Below, piece after piece: positions 11,561-23,950 of a DNA stretch of 64,000 nt; the first letter of the stretch is position 1, and each line of letters begins with the position of its first letter. Below the pieces are notes generated by a model that searched no databases, was not told the DNA's origin, and worked only from the letters and a program-made list of their open reading frames with translations. The stretch covers positions 48,501-112,500 of the forward strand of contig WPIO01000101.1 of assembly GCA_009760855.2 (NCBI GenBank). The letters run 5' to 3'. The position numbers and the translations under genes were made by a program. The stretch is from Cristatella mucedo. Taxonomy: Eukaryota > Bryozoa > Phylactolaemata > Cristatellidae.

Positions 11561-11904
11561 CTTCCATCTCTATACATCTTCCATCTATATATCTTCCATC
11601 TCTATACATCTTCCATCTATATATCTTCCATCTCTATACATCTTCCATCTATATATCTTCCATCTCTATACATCTTCCATCTATATATCTTCCATCTCTA
11701 TACATCTTCAATCTTCCATCTCTATACATCTTCCATCTATATATCTTCCATCTCTATACATCTTCAATCTTCCATCTCTATACATCTTCCATCTATATAT
11801 CTTCCATCTCTATACATCTTCAATCTTCCATCTCTATACATCTTCCATCTATATATCTTCCATCTCTATACATCTTCCATCTATATATCTTCCATCTCTA
11901 TACA
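11561..11904 (+). repeat. 32-bp pyrimidine-rich minisatellite
   Basis: The unit is built from two half-units, ATCTTCCATCTATAT and ATCTTCCATCTCTATAC, repeated about ten times. Shorter 24-base variants contain CATCTTCAATC. An open frame runs through it only because the period and composition avoid stops. Confidence 0.92.
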
Positions 11905-12539
11905 AGCGAATTGCAAACAGCTGCGAGATAATCAGTAATCGTAGATTAGTAAAATGCACGGTCTCAAGCATGCAAAATCAAGACAGTATCACGCTTAGGC
12001 CAGTACGCTAAAGCATATACAAAGACACTCGTGGCCACTCAAGGAAGTCATGACTCGTGCAAAGGCAACGATGCAGGGCAATGATGTTTGGTGGCGACAA
12101 GAAAAGAAAAAAGCCAAAATCACGTGACCGTGGTAATAGCAGACATACTTTTTCAGGCTCGCCTGTATCTGCTTTCAATATTAAAGGGTATTTGTTTCGC
12201 ACTAAAGCATTATTATAGGGCTTATTGGTCAAATGTCGGCTATCACTCACTATATTTTGTGTAATCGTTTATTGATGTATCAACGTCGCCGTGCCGTGAA
12301 TCTAGGCCGAATCCTAGGCAGAGATGCACCAAGAGTAAACAATGAGCAGTGAAACCTCTGCAAGGAACCTTCCTACCGAATGCTGGTAGACCAAATTTTT
12401 TGTGTGGAGCGCAGCAGACGGTGGCACACCTCCCCCCAATCAGCCTAAAAGCAGCGACAGCGACTCTGCTGCATCCCATAGAGCTGGTGGGTCCTAGCAT
12501 GGGAAAGGCTAACGCTCAAAATCGGCTCTGCAAGCATAT

Positions 12540-13468
12540 CTCCTGCTGAGTCTGCACGAAATCTAGGGGTCATGTTCCAAAGTGACCTTTCGTTAGACGA
12601 CCACATTAGCTCCAAAATCAAGTCCACCTACTTTCAGCTACATAACATTGCTAAAATTCGGGCTTGTTTAGACAGGGATACCACATCTAAGTTGGTCCAT
12701 GCATTTGTGACATCCTGTCCTGACTTTTGTAACTCACTGCTTGCTGGTCTACCGGCATGTGCAATCAGGCGCTTACAGCTGGTGCAAAAACTCTGCAGCT
12801 AGGCTTGTCTGTCGTGAGCGGCGCAGTTGCCACATCACACCACTTCTCGCTGACCTGCACTGGCTACCAGTCAAGCAACGCATCGACTTCAAGGTTTTAT
12901 CGCTCACTCTTAGGTCACTTCATTCTTTGGCTCCAGCATACCTATCAGATCTGCTCACCCACCAGGCTAAGCATCGTACCACCGGCTTTTCGGAATCTGT
13001 TTTCCTATACCCTGTACAAACCTCAAATCCTTTGGAGACCGTGCATTTAGTTCGTACGTGTCCAAAGCCTGGAACTCACTCCCGACTTGCGTCACGACAT
13101 TCCCTGACTTGAGCACATTTGAAAAGAAATTAAAAACGCACCTATGTATGACAGCATTTAGTGGGTCCCTGTGACTCATCCTTTATGTGCTTATGCGTGC
13201 TGACATGTTGCATGCAACCACTAACTACACTTGCATGCTGACCCTGTGCATGTCACCCCTAAACATGTTATTCATGCTGACCCTGTGCATGTCACCCCTT
13301 ACCATGTCATTCTTGCTTTATCAAGTGCATTATTATTATTATATTGTTGTTTATCAAGCATGATATTTCCATTCACCATTTGATCGTGTTTCCGTTGCAG
13401 CAAATGTATAGCGCCTAGAAAGAGATTGAGTTCTCTGCGGGCGCTTTATCAAGTGTATTATTACTATA
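12540..13468 (+). mobile_element. CR1/L2-like LINE (family 1), 3' part
   Basis: It encodes SARNLGVMFQSDLSLDDHIS, HAFVTSCPDFCNSLLAGLPA, HITPLLADLHWLPVKQRIDF and LSLTLRSLHSLAPAYLSDLL, the typical C-terminal block of CR1/L2 LINE ORF2. The 3' UTR and tail GCGCCTAGAAAGAGATTGAG follow, then an ATT-rich end. It has frame breaks and a 5' truncation. Confidence 0.85.
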
Positions 13469-13833
13469 TAGCTTTGACCGAGGCCAGCCAAGTAGGAGGG
13501 AGTCCGATTCTTGCGGCTCATGAGTGTCAGACTAAGTAACATAATCAAACTCTCTTTGCTGCTCGACAGAAAACCAGGTAATATTCTTCAGCAACGACAT
13601 GTTCAATTCAAACTTACTGCTACCGTCTATACTCGGCGCTGTCTAGCTAGTCCAAAGAATGAGAACCGAAGACAACGTGGTTAACCAAGGGGATCACGGA
13701 AGCAGGCCAAGATCATGCCACAGATAGGGCAACATGACTTTGACCTTCCAGGCTGATCAATGAGAGGCCTTGGGCTGCTGATGACCCCCCCCCGACTTCC
13801 AGCAGCAATCCCGTGTCCGAGTCCGTGTCTCAG

Positions 13834-13971
<138 letters not shown>

Positions 13972-14119
13972 AGCACCACACCACAAGCTACTGCAAGCCC
14001 AAACTACACTCTGTTCAAAGACCGTCAAAATCAATAATTCGGGGATAAACACGGCTGGGGGGGGGGGCAGCCACACCACCATCCGTGAATCGGCCGGCTT
14101 CGAGGCCTGGCTGTGAGCA

Positions 14120-14589
14120 CAACTGCCAGGCTGTGACATGTCATTTCGGTTGACGAGTTGGTCTTCTCTAGCAAACAGCACACACTCATTTAGTACAGGG
14201 TCGATGAGGATCGGCACGACTGCTTGCCATCAAGGACCGCCCAGCTCAACGAGACACGTCCTTTACATATCCATGCTATGCTACGCTGGCTGGCTTCGGT
14301 GGCACGGCTGGTAATGTCAGACGATAGGTGACCTGGTCGATAAGACCAGTTCCGGCATCAGCTTTGACCTTACCGAAAGTGCGGAGGACCGGTCGAATGA
14401 CTGCTTCGTGACGGTGCCTGCCGGCAGCAGTAGGTCTTCCCTTCAAAGCACAAACGATCGAGTGACTAAAGCTGGCTCTGCAGCAGCAGCAACAGCAGTG
14501 GCGGCCGCGACAGCAGCACTTGAAAAAATCGCCCACATCCAATCGCTCACACACAAAAGCGTGTGCACGTAGGTACACAAGCGTGTGAG
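14120..14589. other. Possible unassigned minus exon
   Basis: A good donor (TTTCG/GTAAGG) at about 14,380 on the minus strand ends open sequence, but the frame cannot be chosen and no family is recognised. It could belong to DGCR8-like set 1. Confidence 0.2.
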
Positions 14590-14767
14590 CTCACCTGCTC
14601 TCTCTCCCTTCTCTTGTTCTTTACCTTGTACTTTAGCTCTTCCTCTTCCCAGCTCTCTTTACTAAGCTCCTCTCAGTTTCTCTCACCTGATCTCTTCTTC
14701 CTTCTGCACTTTCTCTCTTCTGCTAACTCCCTGCATCTCTCTTGCTCTCACTCTCTTACGCTTGCAT

Positions 14768-14819
<52 letters not shown>

Positions 14820-15000
14820 CATTCTTGCTCTGTGTTTAACCTTTCTCCCCCACTTCTGCTCCTTTATCACCTTCTCGCCCTCCCTCTCCATTTTATCTCT
14901 CTACTCTCTCTCTCTCTCTCGCTCCTCTCTTTCGCATGTCCCTCACTGTCTCACTTTCTTGATTTTGTTTCTCCTTCTTGCTCCCTCTCTCCCCCCCCCG
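14590..15000 (+). repeat. Long CT-rich tract
   Basis: About 410 bases almost free of purine runs on the plus strand, with a pure (CT)n core at 14,773-14,817 and a C-run at the end. It gives Ser/Leu-only frames that are not genes. Confidence 0.95.
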
Positions 15001-16640
15001 TGAGTGTGGCACGCAAGTCTATCGGTAAGCTTAAGTTGTTTGTGGCGCTCATTACAGCATAAAGCACCTGTGGCTTAGAATCTGCATCCAAGTAGTTTGC
15101 CCTAGCGGAAGTAATAGTGACACCAGAAGAGCACATGGCCGACTAGTTTCGTGCAGTTGCAGTCAAATGCTATGAACTCCCGAATGCCTCACACGACAGA
15201 TCCTTGGGCTAACAACTCGGGAGCTCATGGGTCGGGATATTTTAGAAAGTAATTACTGCTGCCAGCACTGGTGTGCAGCATGTCTGCTGTGGCCTCGTGA
15301 CAGCTTCGGTCCTGTCCCACACAGGCCCTACTAACTCGCTGCTAGCAGCCGAGGTTCCGGAAGTGCTTGCCCAACAAGGGACTCGTCTAGCAGATCGAAC
15401 GGGAGGCTATCATCGGCAGCCGGCCAGCTAGCACTGCTCTCCACCATCGCATTGAGGCACAACGGATACCACCTGCTCTAAAGCCCTTGCTGGAACTGGA
15501 GCTTCCGATTACAAGGAAGGCTCAAAGCAGGATAACCCCTACCCCACCAGGAATAACCGGCTGGCTACTGCATCGACAGCACCAGATGGATAGTGCACCC
15601 GCCGGGGAGCCTCGAGGCTGGCGCACAAGTGGGCCCACTTAACACACTCGCAATCACACACTCGCATTAACACACTCACAATCACTCAGATGTGAGTGCA
15701 TCTTTGCGTCATGTCTGTCTAAGCAAGGGCATCCGCTCCTACCAACAAATAGCAAGCATACACAGGGGCCTCTACAGCCACTGCACCCTATCGATCACTG
15801 CCAGCTTCAGTGGGTGGGGGAAAGCTGCAGGTTGAGGCGGTCTAATGCTGGTGCTAACGCTGTTGAGAGCAGGCTCTTAAGAGCAGATGCAGGAAATCTG
15901 TGCCTTCACTCCGCCGATGCAGCGGCGGTCACCGATAAGGAGCTCAGTACGAGCGATATACACAATGCGATATACACCTGCATACAGCGACGATGCCAAA
16001 ACAAGCAGCATTCTCTTACGGTGGCACGGCGACACGTCTGAATTCGAACAGGCGTCTGCAGTACTCATTCAATTCCTGAGGTGCTACAAGACAGTCCGTA
16101 GGAGCAGCAGCAGCAGCAGCAGGGCTGAGCCTGCATTCCCAAGCCTCCGCCACCAATCTTGTAAGGCGGTAAGGCAGGGAATGAGGTGAATGAATAGCTC
16201 AGCAGCAGAATGCGCGTGGGCGCGGTGCAGAGGAGGGAGCGCACGGAGCCTGCACGATCTCTGACTGGCAGGGCAGTCGCTTGGCAGGATATGATGAGAG
16301 GTGGGAGTTAGTAGGGCTCTGCTTACTGATGTGAGTCTTCGGGCCCACTACAGACTGGAAGCAGTCGCCGCCGTCCAGCGGCGGCTGCTGCTCATGCTTC
16401 GAAGCTGCCGCTGCCTGCACAGCCAGCGGCTGCCACGCCTCAGCTCGTTGTGGTGCCTCGCTGACGGCCTCTGCAGCGGAGTACAGGCAGAGTACAGGCA
16501 GAGTACAGGCGTGCAGTCGGCGGCTGCGTGGAGAGCCGTCGTCGACCGTGCCGTCCGTGGGCGGCAGTGCCGACAGCAGCTGGCGGGCTGCAGGCACTCT
16601 CACGTGCTGCAGCCCTCTTTCCGAGATCGGGCAGACGTAC
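15001..16640. other. No gene supported; expected position of further set 1 exons
   Basis: A short tandem GGCAGAGTACA repeat lies at about 16,478-16,508. No dsRNA-binding-domain exon was found by eye. Confidence 0.4.
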
Positions 16641-16740
16641 CATGAACGCCGGTGCCACCGACATCGCCTGCACTGCCTTCCCTTTCCTTGTCCAGCTGAT
16701 ACACCAAGCACGGAATGCCAGCTATCGGCAGGTCGTGCTT
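16641..16740 (-). CDS. DGCR8-like set 1, heme-Cys exon
   Basis: The acceptor is ccttttcag and the donor CATG/GTACGT; the exon is 100 bases, phase 0 to 1. It encodes KHDLPIAGIPCLVYQLDKER. Human DGCR8 has KHDPPLSSIPCLHYKKMKD at this place with the same spacing from the WW domain. Confidence 0.78.
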
Positions 16741-18094
16741 CTGAAAAGGCGAATATGGATGAGCGCCATTGCACAGGTCGACGGCGACCTTCCCGGTGCA
16801 GCCTGCGCGTGCCCGTGCGCACGCAGACGAGGTGAACATGCGCACAAGCGAATGTGCATGCATCCATGCTCGTGCACGCATCCACGCTCGCGCACACAAT
16901 ATGCAAATGCTCGGACGGTCTGCTATGAGATTCGACCTCGTTGGGAGTGCAGTCAGCAGGGCGCTGCTTCAAAAGACTGCCTCATCTTTCGAGACGATCA
17001 CAAGAAAATAGCGCACTTATTCGACAGTGCAGATCAAACTGATGACCCACACCGGATTTTCACGGCAGCCAAAAACAGCCATCAGGGCGCCCTGATAAGC
17101 CGGGCAGCTCAAGGGCTAGAGCATGCAAACAGCTGTTTCTCCCCTTGTGATATAATCTTCGTTAGGCCATGTCAAATTACACCGTCTGCGTACTGTCGTG
17201 TAGGAGATCAAGGGAACAAGCTTAAACCTACAAAGTCCTTTGGCTTCTGAGACTACCGGAGGAACGTCTCACTGAAATCAAAGCACGCCGCTTAATTCTG
17301 CCGAAGCACATCTTACAGATGGGGAGCATCGCACAACACTTTTAGGACGGAGAGCAAGAGGAGAGGCAAGGGGAGAGCAACAGGAAGGGAAAGGGAGGGG
17401 AGAGCGAGGCAGAGGAGAGCAAGGGGAGAGGGAGAGGTTGAAGTGGGCGCATTGCGTCGGAGCAAACCTGCACAGAGCTATTCGAACCAGTGCTGAACAC
17501 ATGACAAATGTAATTTCCAAACTTACGTGAGCGAAAGGTTCGGATCGCTACCGCAGTGGTTCAGCTGACAAGTGAATCTAGCTAGCTTGGTCCAATTGAA
17601 CATGCACACTCATGCACGCACTTGAGTGAGAAAGAGATTGTACAGCATTGAGCAGGGTGGCAGTCTGCAGATGCACCACAAGCTGTCACTGCGAGGAGCG
17701 TGGCTCCACGAAGGAGGCCGTCTCGCACCGAATCGAGAATGCAGACACGAGTATAGCTGCGTGTAGGCAGCCACAAGTGGGGCACGAACTTTGCTGCCTG
17801 CACTTACGTGCACGCTCCGTGATCCCAGCTGGTAAGGCCTAGCTAGCGTGCACACGCCAGTCAGCCTGTGGATGTACACGGGCATTCCCGATTCGTGCGT
17901 CAACATCATCCAGCCGTCCGGCAGGTCCTCCCGCACATCCTTATCTCTCTCTGCAGACGTTCATAGCAAGGTTGACGTTCAGGTTGAATCAACGGCGTGA
18001 GCAAACGCGCACGCGGCAGCTAGGACAGCTATTAGAAGCCCGGAAACACACATGCTCGAGCTCGCTCGCGCACGCACACATGCGGGTGCACACG

Positions 18095-18191
<97 letters not shown>

Positions 18192-19955
18192 ACACACGTG
18201 TATGTGAACGGTCGTGCACACAAACACACACGCAAGCTACACTCTGCTGCTGCGTACACGCCACCGACCGCCAGCCCAAGCAGGGGCCTGTCTGGCCACC
18301 CCGAGCAGAGAAGAGAGTGGAGTGCTCTACGCCTGTACCTCGTCCTACGCCTGTACTCAATGGTGGCTAACGGGGCTCGATACTCGGCAGCTTCATGCAT
18401 CGGCAGGCAGAGCTGCTGCTGCACTGTCAGGTCAGCAAGCACTGCCCAAGCAAGGGAAGCCCCGAGCAGAGCTTGAGCAGCCGGCGTGGCGTGTCCACGC
18501 GGTGCACGAGTGCATGCGAAGCTCGCGCACATGCTCTCGCCACGAATGCGGTAGCAGCGCTGCTGCTTGAGGCGTTGCTCCTGCTGGAGCCTTTAAGGGC
18601 AGACACAGCAAAGATGCCTTCTGTGCGTGCGATGCAAGGGCGTGCCGACAACAACGAATGCAACCGGCATGAAGCAGGCCCAGGTGGTCGCGCTGTATCA
18701 AGTGGTGCTTCGTCCAGCATCGAAGCAGCAAGCAAACGATACGGCGTGCTGGCAGCACCGCTAGAGCTTTTATGGCAATCAATCATCCCCGCCTCCTCCT
18801 GCTCCTCCTCTGGCAGATCATTGCAAAAGAAAACGACCAGACCGCTTATCTCCTTCACTGTTCACTGTTCACACTGCGATCACTCCTACAACCAACCACG
18901 TGACAAAGCTCTGACCTCCAGCCTCAAGTAGTCAGCAGCCTTCTGCCTCGACTGCCACTGGGGCAGTGGCTTCCATTCACTCGCGCGTCGCAGTCCTACC
19001 GATGTATACGGGCGTGCACGCACCAAGCCTACACACATGCATCTGCACACAAAACGGCAACTGGACGAATGTAAAAATTGGAACTCTTAAAGTGCTTGCT
19101 TTGCCACGGCACAGCACGAGTGAGTGACCTAACAGTTCACACGTGGGATGGTAATGGGGGATGGAAATGGGGGAACAGAAACGGAAATAGCTATTTGCAG
19201 GGTTATTAGAACCTACCAGACTAGAATTAGAAGATTGGTTTAGATTAGATTAGATTATAATAGAAGAGATTAGAGCCTGCCTATTAGAACCAGATCATGA
19301 AGGAAGGAGAATAGCTTAGCACAAGATTGCTTTTGGCTGAGCATGCAACAATGACAACACAAGCTTGCATACTTCGTCGCCTGCACGCCAGTTAAGGAAC
19401 AATTACAGGTAGGACAATATTGTGAGTTAACTCACTCACACACCCACGCCCCTCACCCGCCATATGGGGGGCGGGGCATGGGTGTCAACGAAGCCATTTG
19501 AGCGATACTACCATCGGCAGCCTACTGTTTGGCACCTCATTCCGTTAGATGGGTCCTTTCGTTACCGGCACTGCTACCAAGTGCTCAGCACCATCGCACG
19601 GTTGGAGGGGAGAGTAGAGGCGACTTCGGCGGCAGAGCACCAGCAGAGACAAAGGATGGCAACCCTTACCGATTAGGGTCCCGTGAGAGTCCTCTCTCAC
19701 TTCCAGCGTGATCCCCTCGGCGATGTTTTCGTACACCGCGTCGCTCTGCGCCGTCGTGGCCGATGCCACGCAGCCGTCGGCACTCAGCACCACCTCGCAC
19801 AAAGCACCGCTGTCCGGGTTCAACGAGCAGCCGGTGAGCTCGATAGCGTTCGACGTCCCGTCGGCGGCCGACACGAACACGATCTCGGCAGTGTGGCCAA
19901 GCTTTGGTTTCTTGGCCATCGGCCCGACAACGTCGGCGGCGGCCATGCGAGGCCA
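16641..19955 (-). CDS. DGCR8: DGCR8/Pasha-like WW plus heme-binding segment, set 1 (partial gene)
   Basis: DGCR8 (Pasha) is the RNA-binding partner of Drosha in the nuclear Microprocessor. Three exons join in frame: 19955-19670, 17950-17808 and 16740-16641. Spliced, they give LPDGWMMLTHESGMPVYIHR, VCTLARPYQLGSRSV, then HKHDLPIAGIPCLVYQ. This lines up residue for residue with human DGCR8 from its WW domain to the conserved IPC motif, whose Cys is the known heme ligand (Cys352 in human). The WW domain's second Trp is Leu here, as I recall for insect Pasha. The first exon (PMAKKPKLG, then an acidic segment) is not recognised as DGCR8; it can start at ATG 19946, or it may be internal because a good acceptor (ttcctgcag) precedes 19955. 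Downstream dsRNA-binding exons were not found. Identity rests mainly on exons 2 and 3. Confidence 0.72.
17808..17950 (-). CDS. DGCR8-like set 1, WW exon
   Basis: The acceptor is gtctgcag and the donor GCAC/GTAAGT is a perfect consensus match. The exon is 143 bases, phase 1 to 0. It encodes RDKDVREDLPDGWMM, THESGMPVYIHRLTGVCTLA and RPYQLGSRSVH. The WW core is Trp in PDGW, Tyr in PVYIHR and Pro in ARPY. Confidence 0.82.
18082..18190 (+). repeat. (CA)n microsatellite with CGCA interruptions
   Basis: CA repeats broken by a short CACACGCG block near 18,147-18,162, in the intron between DGCR8-like set 1 exons 1 and 2. Confidence 0.95.
18192..19669. other. Intron of DGCR8-like set 1
   Basis: Contains no recognised feature beyond the CA repeat at its edge and a TTAGATTAGATTAGATTA stretch near 19,239. 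Confidence 0.5.
19670..19955 (-). CDS. DGCR8-like set 1, exon 1
   Basis: The open frame contains ATG at 19946 (MAAADVVGPMAKKPKLG), then TAEIVFVSAADGTSNAIELT, GALCEVVLSADGCVASATT and YENIAEGITLEV. It ends ATCG/GTAAGG, phase 1. KKPK could be a nuclear-localisation patch. Frame and phase fit exon 2. A shared TSNAI...LCE pattern with the set 2 upstream exon supports common origin. Confidence 0.6.
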
Positions 19956-20229
19956 CTGCAGGAAAGCATGGCAAAAAGAAGAGCCGCTGCAGGACTCGAG
20001 CCTGCCGAGACCAGTTACTGCTGGCTCGGTAAAAGACACGGTGGCGAATTCGCTGCCAGGCGACACGCTTAAGCTTCGCCAGCACTCGAAGGCAACTTGC
20101 AAAAGTTCACCTGCAGCGGCGTTTGCACTCGGTGGCCGAGGAGATGCTTTCATCGAATCGTTCAGCTTTCATCATTTCCTCATTCAGCTTTCATCGAATC
20201 ACCGATGGCCTCATTCACTTGTACTCATA

Positions 20230-20604
20230 CTCACTCATACTTACACTTGCTGACACTGTGAATGTCACCAGAAACCATGCTGACATACTTCCTTTACAGC
20301 ACATGTAAAGTGCGTGGAGAGAGATTCGGTTCTCCGAGGATGCCACAAAAAAGGCACGACCATTATATTATTCTTAGTATGAGCAGACAAGTGCTTGTGC
20401 GCGCTGCCACTGTGCATGCTGCCACTCACCATACTCGCATGCTGACCCTGTGCACGGCACCCCTAACCATGTTATTCTTGTTGTTTATTGAGCGTGTCAC
20501 CACTAACCATTCGATCGTGCTTCCTTTGCAGCAAATGTAAAGCGCCTGGAAAGAGATTGAGTTCCCGAGGGCCCTTTATCAAGTGTATTATTATTATTAT
20601 AGAA
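20230..20604 (+). mobile_element. LINE family 1 3' UTR copies (two tails in tandem)
   Basis: Two successive 3' ends are seen, near 20,308-20,345 and 20,537-20,600. Both have the AAAG-GAGATT-GTTC tail, and the second ends in TTATTATTATTAT. No ORF remains. Confidence 0.7.
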
Positions 20605-20721
20605 GAGGTTTGGTCGGCCATGAACGCTCCTTGCTAGTCACCCGTGTGCAAAAGGGCTCGCCTGCCCCCCAACGACACTAGAATTGAATGCAGCACCAGG
20701 CAGCCGTTGTGCACAGGATCC

Positions 20722-21330
20722 GATAATGTAATGTAATGTATCTCTGTTCTGTAACTCTGCAAAGCCACTTCGACTATGTGGGTGTTACGAGGGAGAGTTT
20801 TCTATAGCGCCCTCAAAGCCTAAGCGGCTTTCGGCATTCGCATCCTGCAGACTAGTGCATGCTGCCACTAACCATAATTGAATGCTGACCGTGTGCATGT
20901 CATCTCTAATCATGTTATGCTTGTTGACATTGTGCATGCTATCACTAACCATATGACCATGCTTCCCTAACAGCACATGTAAAGTGCCAAGAAAGAGATT
21001 ACGTTCTCCGAGGTTGCTATACAAATGCATTATTATTACTACTATTATTATTCATCTCACGTAACAAAGAGAAAATGAGATGCATAGTTGAGTCAGGAGG
21101 GCAGTCGAGGTAGTGGGCACCTCAGGACGGCTTGAAAGAATAGGTCGTTTCGTAAGAGTTGTGGAAGCGAGTTCCACAATCTAGGATCTGCTGAGCAAAA
21201 GCTACTGTCTCCAAGAGTCTTTAAGAGAAGTAATTTAAACAGCTAATTTTATTGTCCTTAGAAAACCTGAGGGCACTAGGAGGCTGAAACTGGTGAACCA
21301 GTTAAGCTAGGTACTTAGGAGCCAAGCCGT
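20722..21330 (-). mobile_element. LINE family 2, 3' end, split by a family 1 insertion
   Basis: 20,722-20,852 and 21,053 to about 21,330 are the two halves of one minus-strand copy (TGTAATGTATCTCTG ... CTAAGCGGCTTTCGG, then CATCTCACGTAACAAAGAG ... GTTGTGGAAGCGAGTTCC). Confidence 0.65.
20853..21052 (+). mobile_element. LINE family 1 3' end inserted in a family 2 LINE
   Basis: A 200-base tail (GCATGCTGCCACTAACCATA ... AAGAGATTACGTTCTCCGAG ... ATTATTATT) interrupts the family 2 copy, whose two halves resume on either side. Confidence 0.7.
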
Positions 21331-23577
21331 GGCCGGCCGTGTGGAACAGAACGACTTAAGAGCTCGACTCCGTATGCGTTGCTTAGCGCCCCAGCCCAAA
21401 GCTCACGCCATTGAGGTTAGGTAACCGCTGTAAATCGCAGTGGTGCGGCTGCAAGAGGCATCAAAGCGGCATCATGCGCGAGCCCGACGATGAGACGCCG
21501 ATTCAAGCAAGAGAGGTGAGTTTTGAAACCCCGTTCAGACAGGCCAGCACATTCACACACTGACTCGGGCTGCTCCGAAGGCTTGAGCTGACTGACTGTC
21601 TGCCCGACGGAGCTGACCGGCGCATGCAACCAGCAGCAGCAGCAACAACTGCACGCAGGCCCTCTTAAGATATTAGTGGTGGTACGCGCTCGCGTAGCTC
21701 TCCCCGTCCTTCGCAAACCTAGCGCAGCGTGGGCTACGAAGGCTGCGGACTCCGGGTCGATCGAATTCGACCACGAACTTTCCGAAAAGGAGACCACGAA
21801 CAACCAACTACTACCAAAACACGACCACCCTACCAAAAGCGGCCACGAAGCGCCGCACGTCATACCAAAACGAGTCGAAAGCAACCATATTACGAACGCC
21901 GCATCTATGCACATAACGGCAACAGCTCACAAAGCAGCCGAGCTAATTACGGTCGTAACACTTCGCCCATACCGATAGTGCAGAAAGAAAAATTAATAGC
22001 CGGTCCTCACATGTATGCAATGGCAGACTTCCGGCGGAAGCGTAGGAATGCTGCGGAAATGAGTAATGATGGCCGAAAGTAGGTAGCGTAGAGAGTACGT
22101 TGGCTGTTGTTAAGCATTTCGCATAAACCTGACTTCGGAAAGTTGCGATTACTTGAAATCAATTAAACTATCTTAAAAAAATTCTTCAACGATATGCGAC
22201 ATGCTGATGATGAGCTAGTAAGACCGTATCCGCGTAGCTCTGGCTTAGCGATTCTTCGTCGCAGGTCGGATCACTTTTGAGCGTGCTTCACATGCTGTGG
22301 TGCATTATAATGGACAAAGTTAATTCGAACAGAGGCAATGGTGGTCGCTATTTTTACCCGGTTCGCGTTGAGAGCGGTGGACTGAACTGATTACTCACAG
22401 ACTAGCTATGGCTCTGCGTATTGCAAAGGCGTCGCGTGCTACAAAATCCGATTTTCACGCAGAGGCACGCGAGACGTCAGATGGTGATAGCGAATTACAT
22501 ACTAGAACGACGCACGCCAGGCAGTTGGCACCACTCGAGGAGAGATTATTATGCGGTCGGGCAAGCGGCCAGCGGCGCTATCAAGGTGCCGGCGGACTCT
22601 GAAGGGGACACTTAGAAGAACTGGTTTATTGTACTGAGAGGAGAGGGCGGAATCAGTGAAGTGACCGGATCGAGGGAGCAGGTCCTCTAGCAAGCACTTG
22701 TTCTCGGTTTTCTTCGCGGAGCTTCAGGCAATTATTTTTGTGCAGTCGATCGTATTTCTGTGTAGAACTCTGCAAATCCGAAGGTCGGAAATGTGTCAAA
22801 ACTCCCCACCTGCGTTAGGCGGTACTCTGCTGCAGGTTTTTACCATCTGAAAAGCATCAGCCCCATTAGATTAAGGACGTGTCGAGAACGCTCCCGAGGC
22901 GTAGCCATCGAACAATCAGCCTACGTTCTACGATGACCCAGTGAGGTACGTAGGTGTCAGACGTTGCAGCGTAGACGGTGCGGCTGCAGTTGATTACGTT
23001 CCCCCACATCTCGGCCGCAGTCATACTGACTCCTGGGAGCCCGGCCAGAGGAGCCAATGCCACCCGGAAATTGGATGGCTGTAACGCCTAAGTGGCCAGA
23101 GGGAGCAGGCAATATATTTTCTTTGTTTTTCTGTAAATAGAGCTATACGACCTGGCTGCAGGGCGCCTTCCTTAAGGAACTATAGGTGACAGCCATATCC
23201 ATTTCTGCTAGCATGGCTTCTAAAGATGCGTCCAGGTAGGACGCCATCTGGCTGTCTCCAAAAAGGGAATACTGTTTTCCAATGTTTAAGGAGAGTTTTT
23301 ATTAGCCCGTTCGGGTACGCTCGTTGCCCGAGTGCGTTTTCAGTCGGCTACCAGAGGCCGTCGGCAATTTCTTTTCTAGAGGCTACCCGCATCATCGCAG
23401 AGATGACCTGCACTGAGAGGGGGATGCATGATGCCCCCTACAAGGGGGGATTCTCTCTGCAATTTCAGAGTCGTGACTCCTGGGAGGGTCGATAGGCAAA
23501 GGAGGGAGCAAGAGAGGCGTACCGGAAGTCAGCGAACGTCGGTTGCTACAATTCCGAATTGCCTCAGCTGCCAGGAC
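21331..23577. other. No feature recognised
   Basis: Mixed-composition unique-looking DNA. Frames at 21.4-22.1 kb on both strands lack family signals. Confidence 0.5.
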
Positions 23578-23680
23578 GGTGGAACTTGACCCGACGTCAA
23601 GATGCTCGGACTAAGAATTTGTATGCCGTAGGTTCAAGTCCTGTAGCAGGCAATTCTGCATCGTCCCTTGCAAGGTCAAG
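23578..23680 (+). mobile_element. Possible tRNA-derived SINE fragment
   Basis: GATGCTCGGACTAAG and TAGGTTCAAGTCCTGTAGC look like A and B box regions; no recognisable tail. It lies 84 bases upstream of the SPIN element. Confidence 0.35.
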
Positions 23681-23763
23681 ATGAAAGCCCCCAGACTCAT
23701 TTGCCCTACATAAACACGTCTGTCAAATCAGCCGATCTCTAATTTCATTTTAAGCATCCGCGG

Positions 23764-23950
23764 CAGCGGTGCCCAATCTGTGGGTCGCGATCCCTTTGGG
23801 GGTCGAACGACCCTTTCACAAGGGTCACCTGAGACCATCGGAAAATACGCATTCCCACATTTCGCACGCAATCATTTTATGACTGGAGATCGCCACGACA
23901 TGATGAACTGTATTAAAGGGTCGTGGCATTAGGAAGGTTGAGAACCACTG
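23764..23950 (+). mobile_element. Non-autonomous hAT transposon, SPIN (Space Invaders) family
   Basis: The 187-base element starts CAGCGGTGCCCAATCTGTGG and ends GAAGGTTGAGAACCACTG, so its ends are imperfect inverted repeats (CAGCGGT / CAGTGGT). Internal blocks TTTGGGGGTCGAACGACCCT, GAGACCATCGGAAAATACG and GAACTGTATTAAAGGGTCG match, from memory, the SPIN hAT family known for horizontal transfer between animals. The transposase part is missing. Flanking 8-mers atccgcgg and atctacgg agree at 6 of 8 positions, a decayed hAT-type target duplication. Confidence 0.85.

Noticed and set aside
11440-11931. 163-residue plus-strand protein with HLPSIYLPSLYIF repeats
   Set aside because: It is the 32-bp minisatellite read in an open frame; no start context, exon signals or unique flanking domain.
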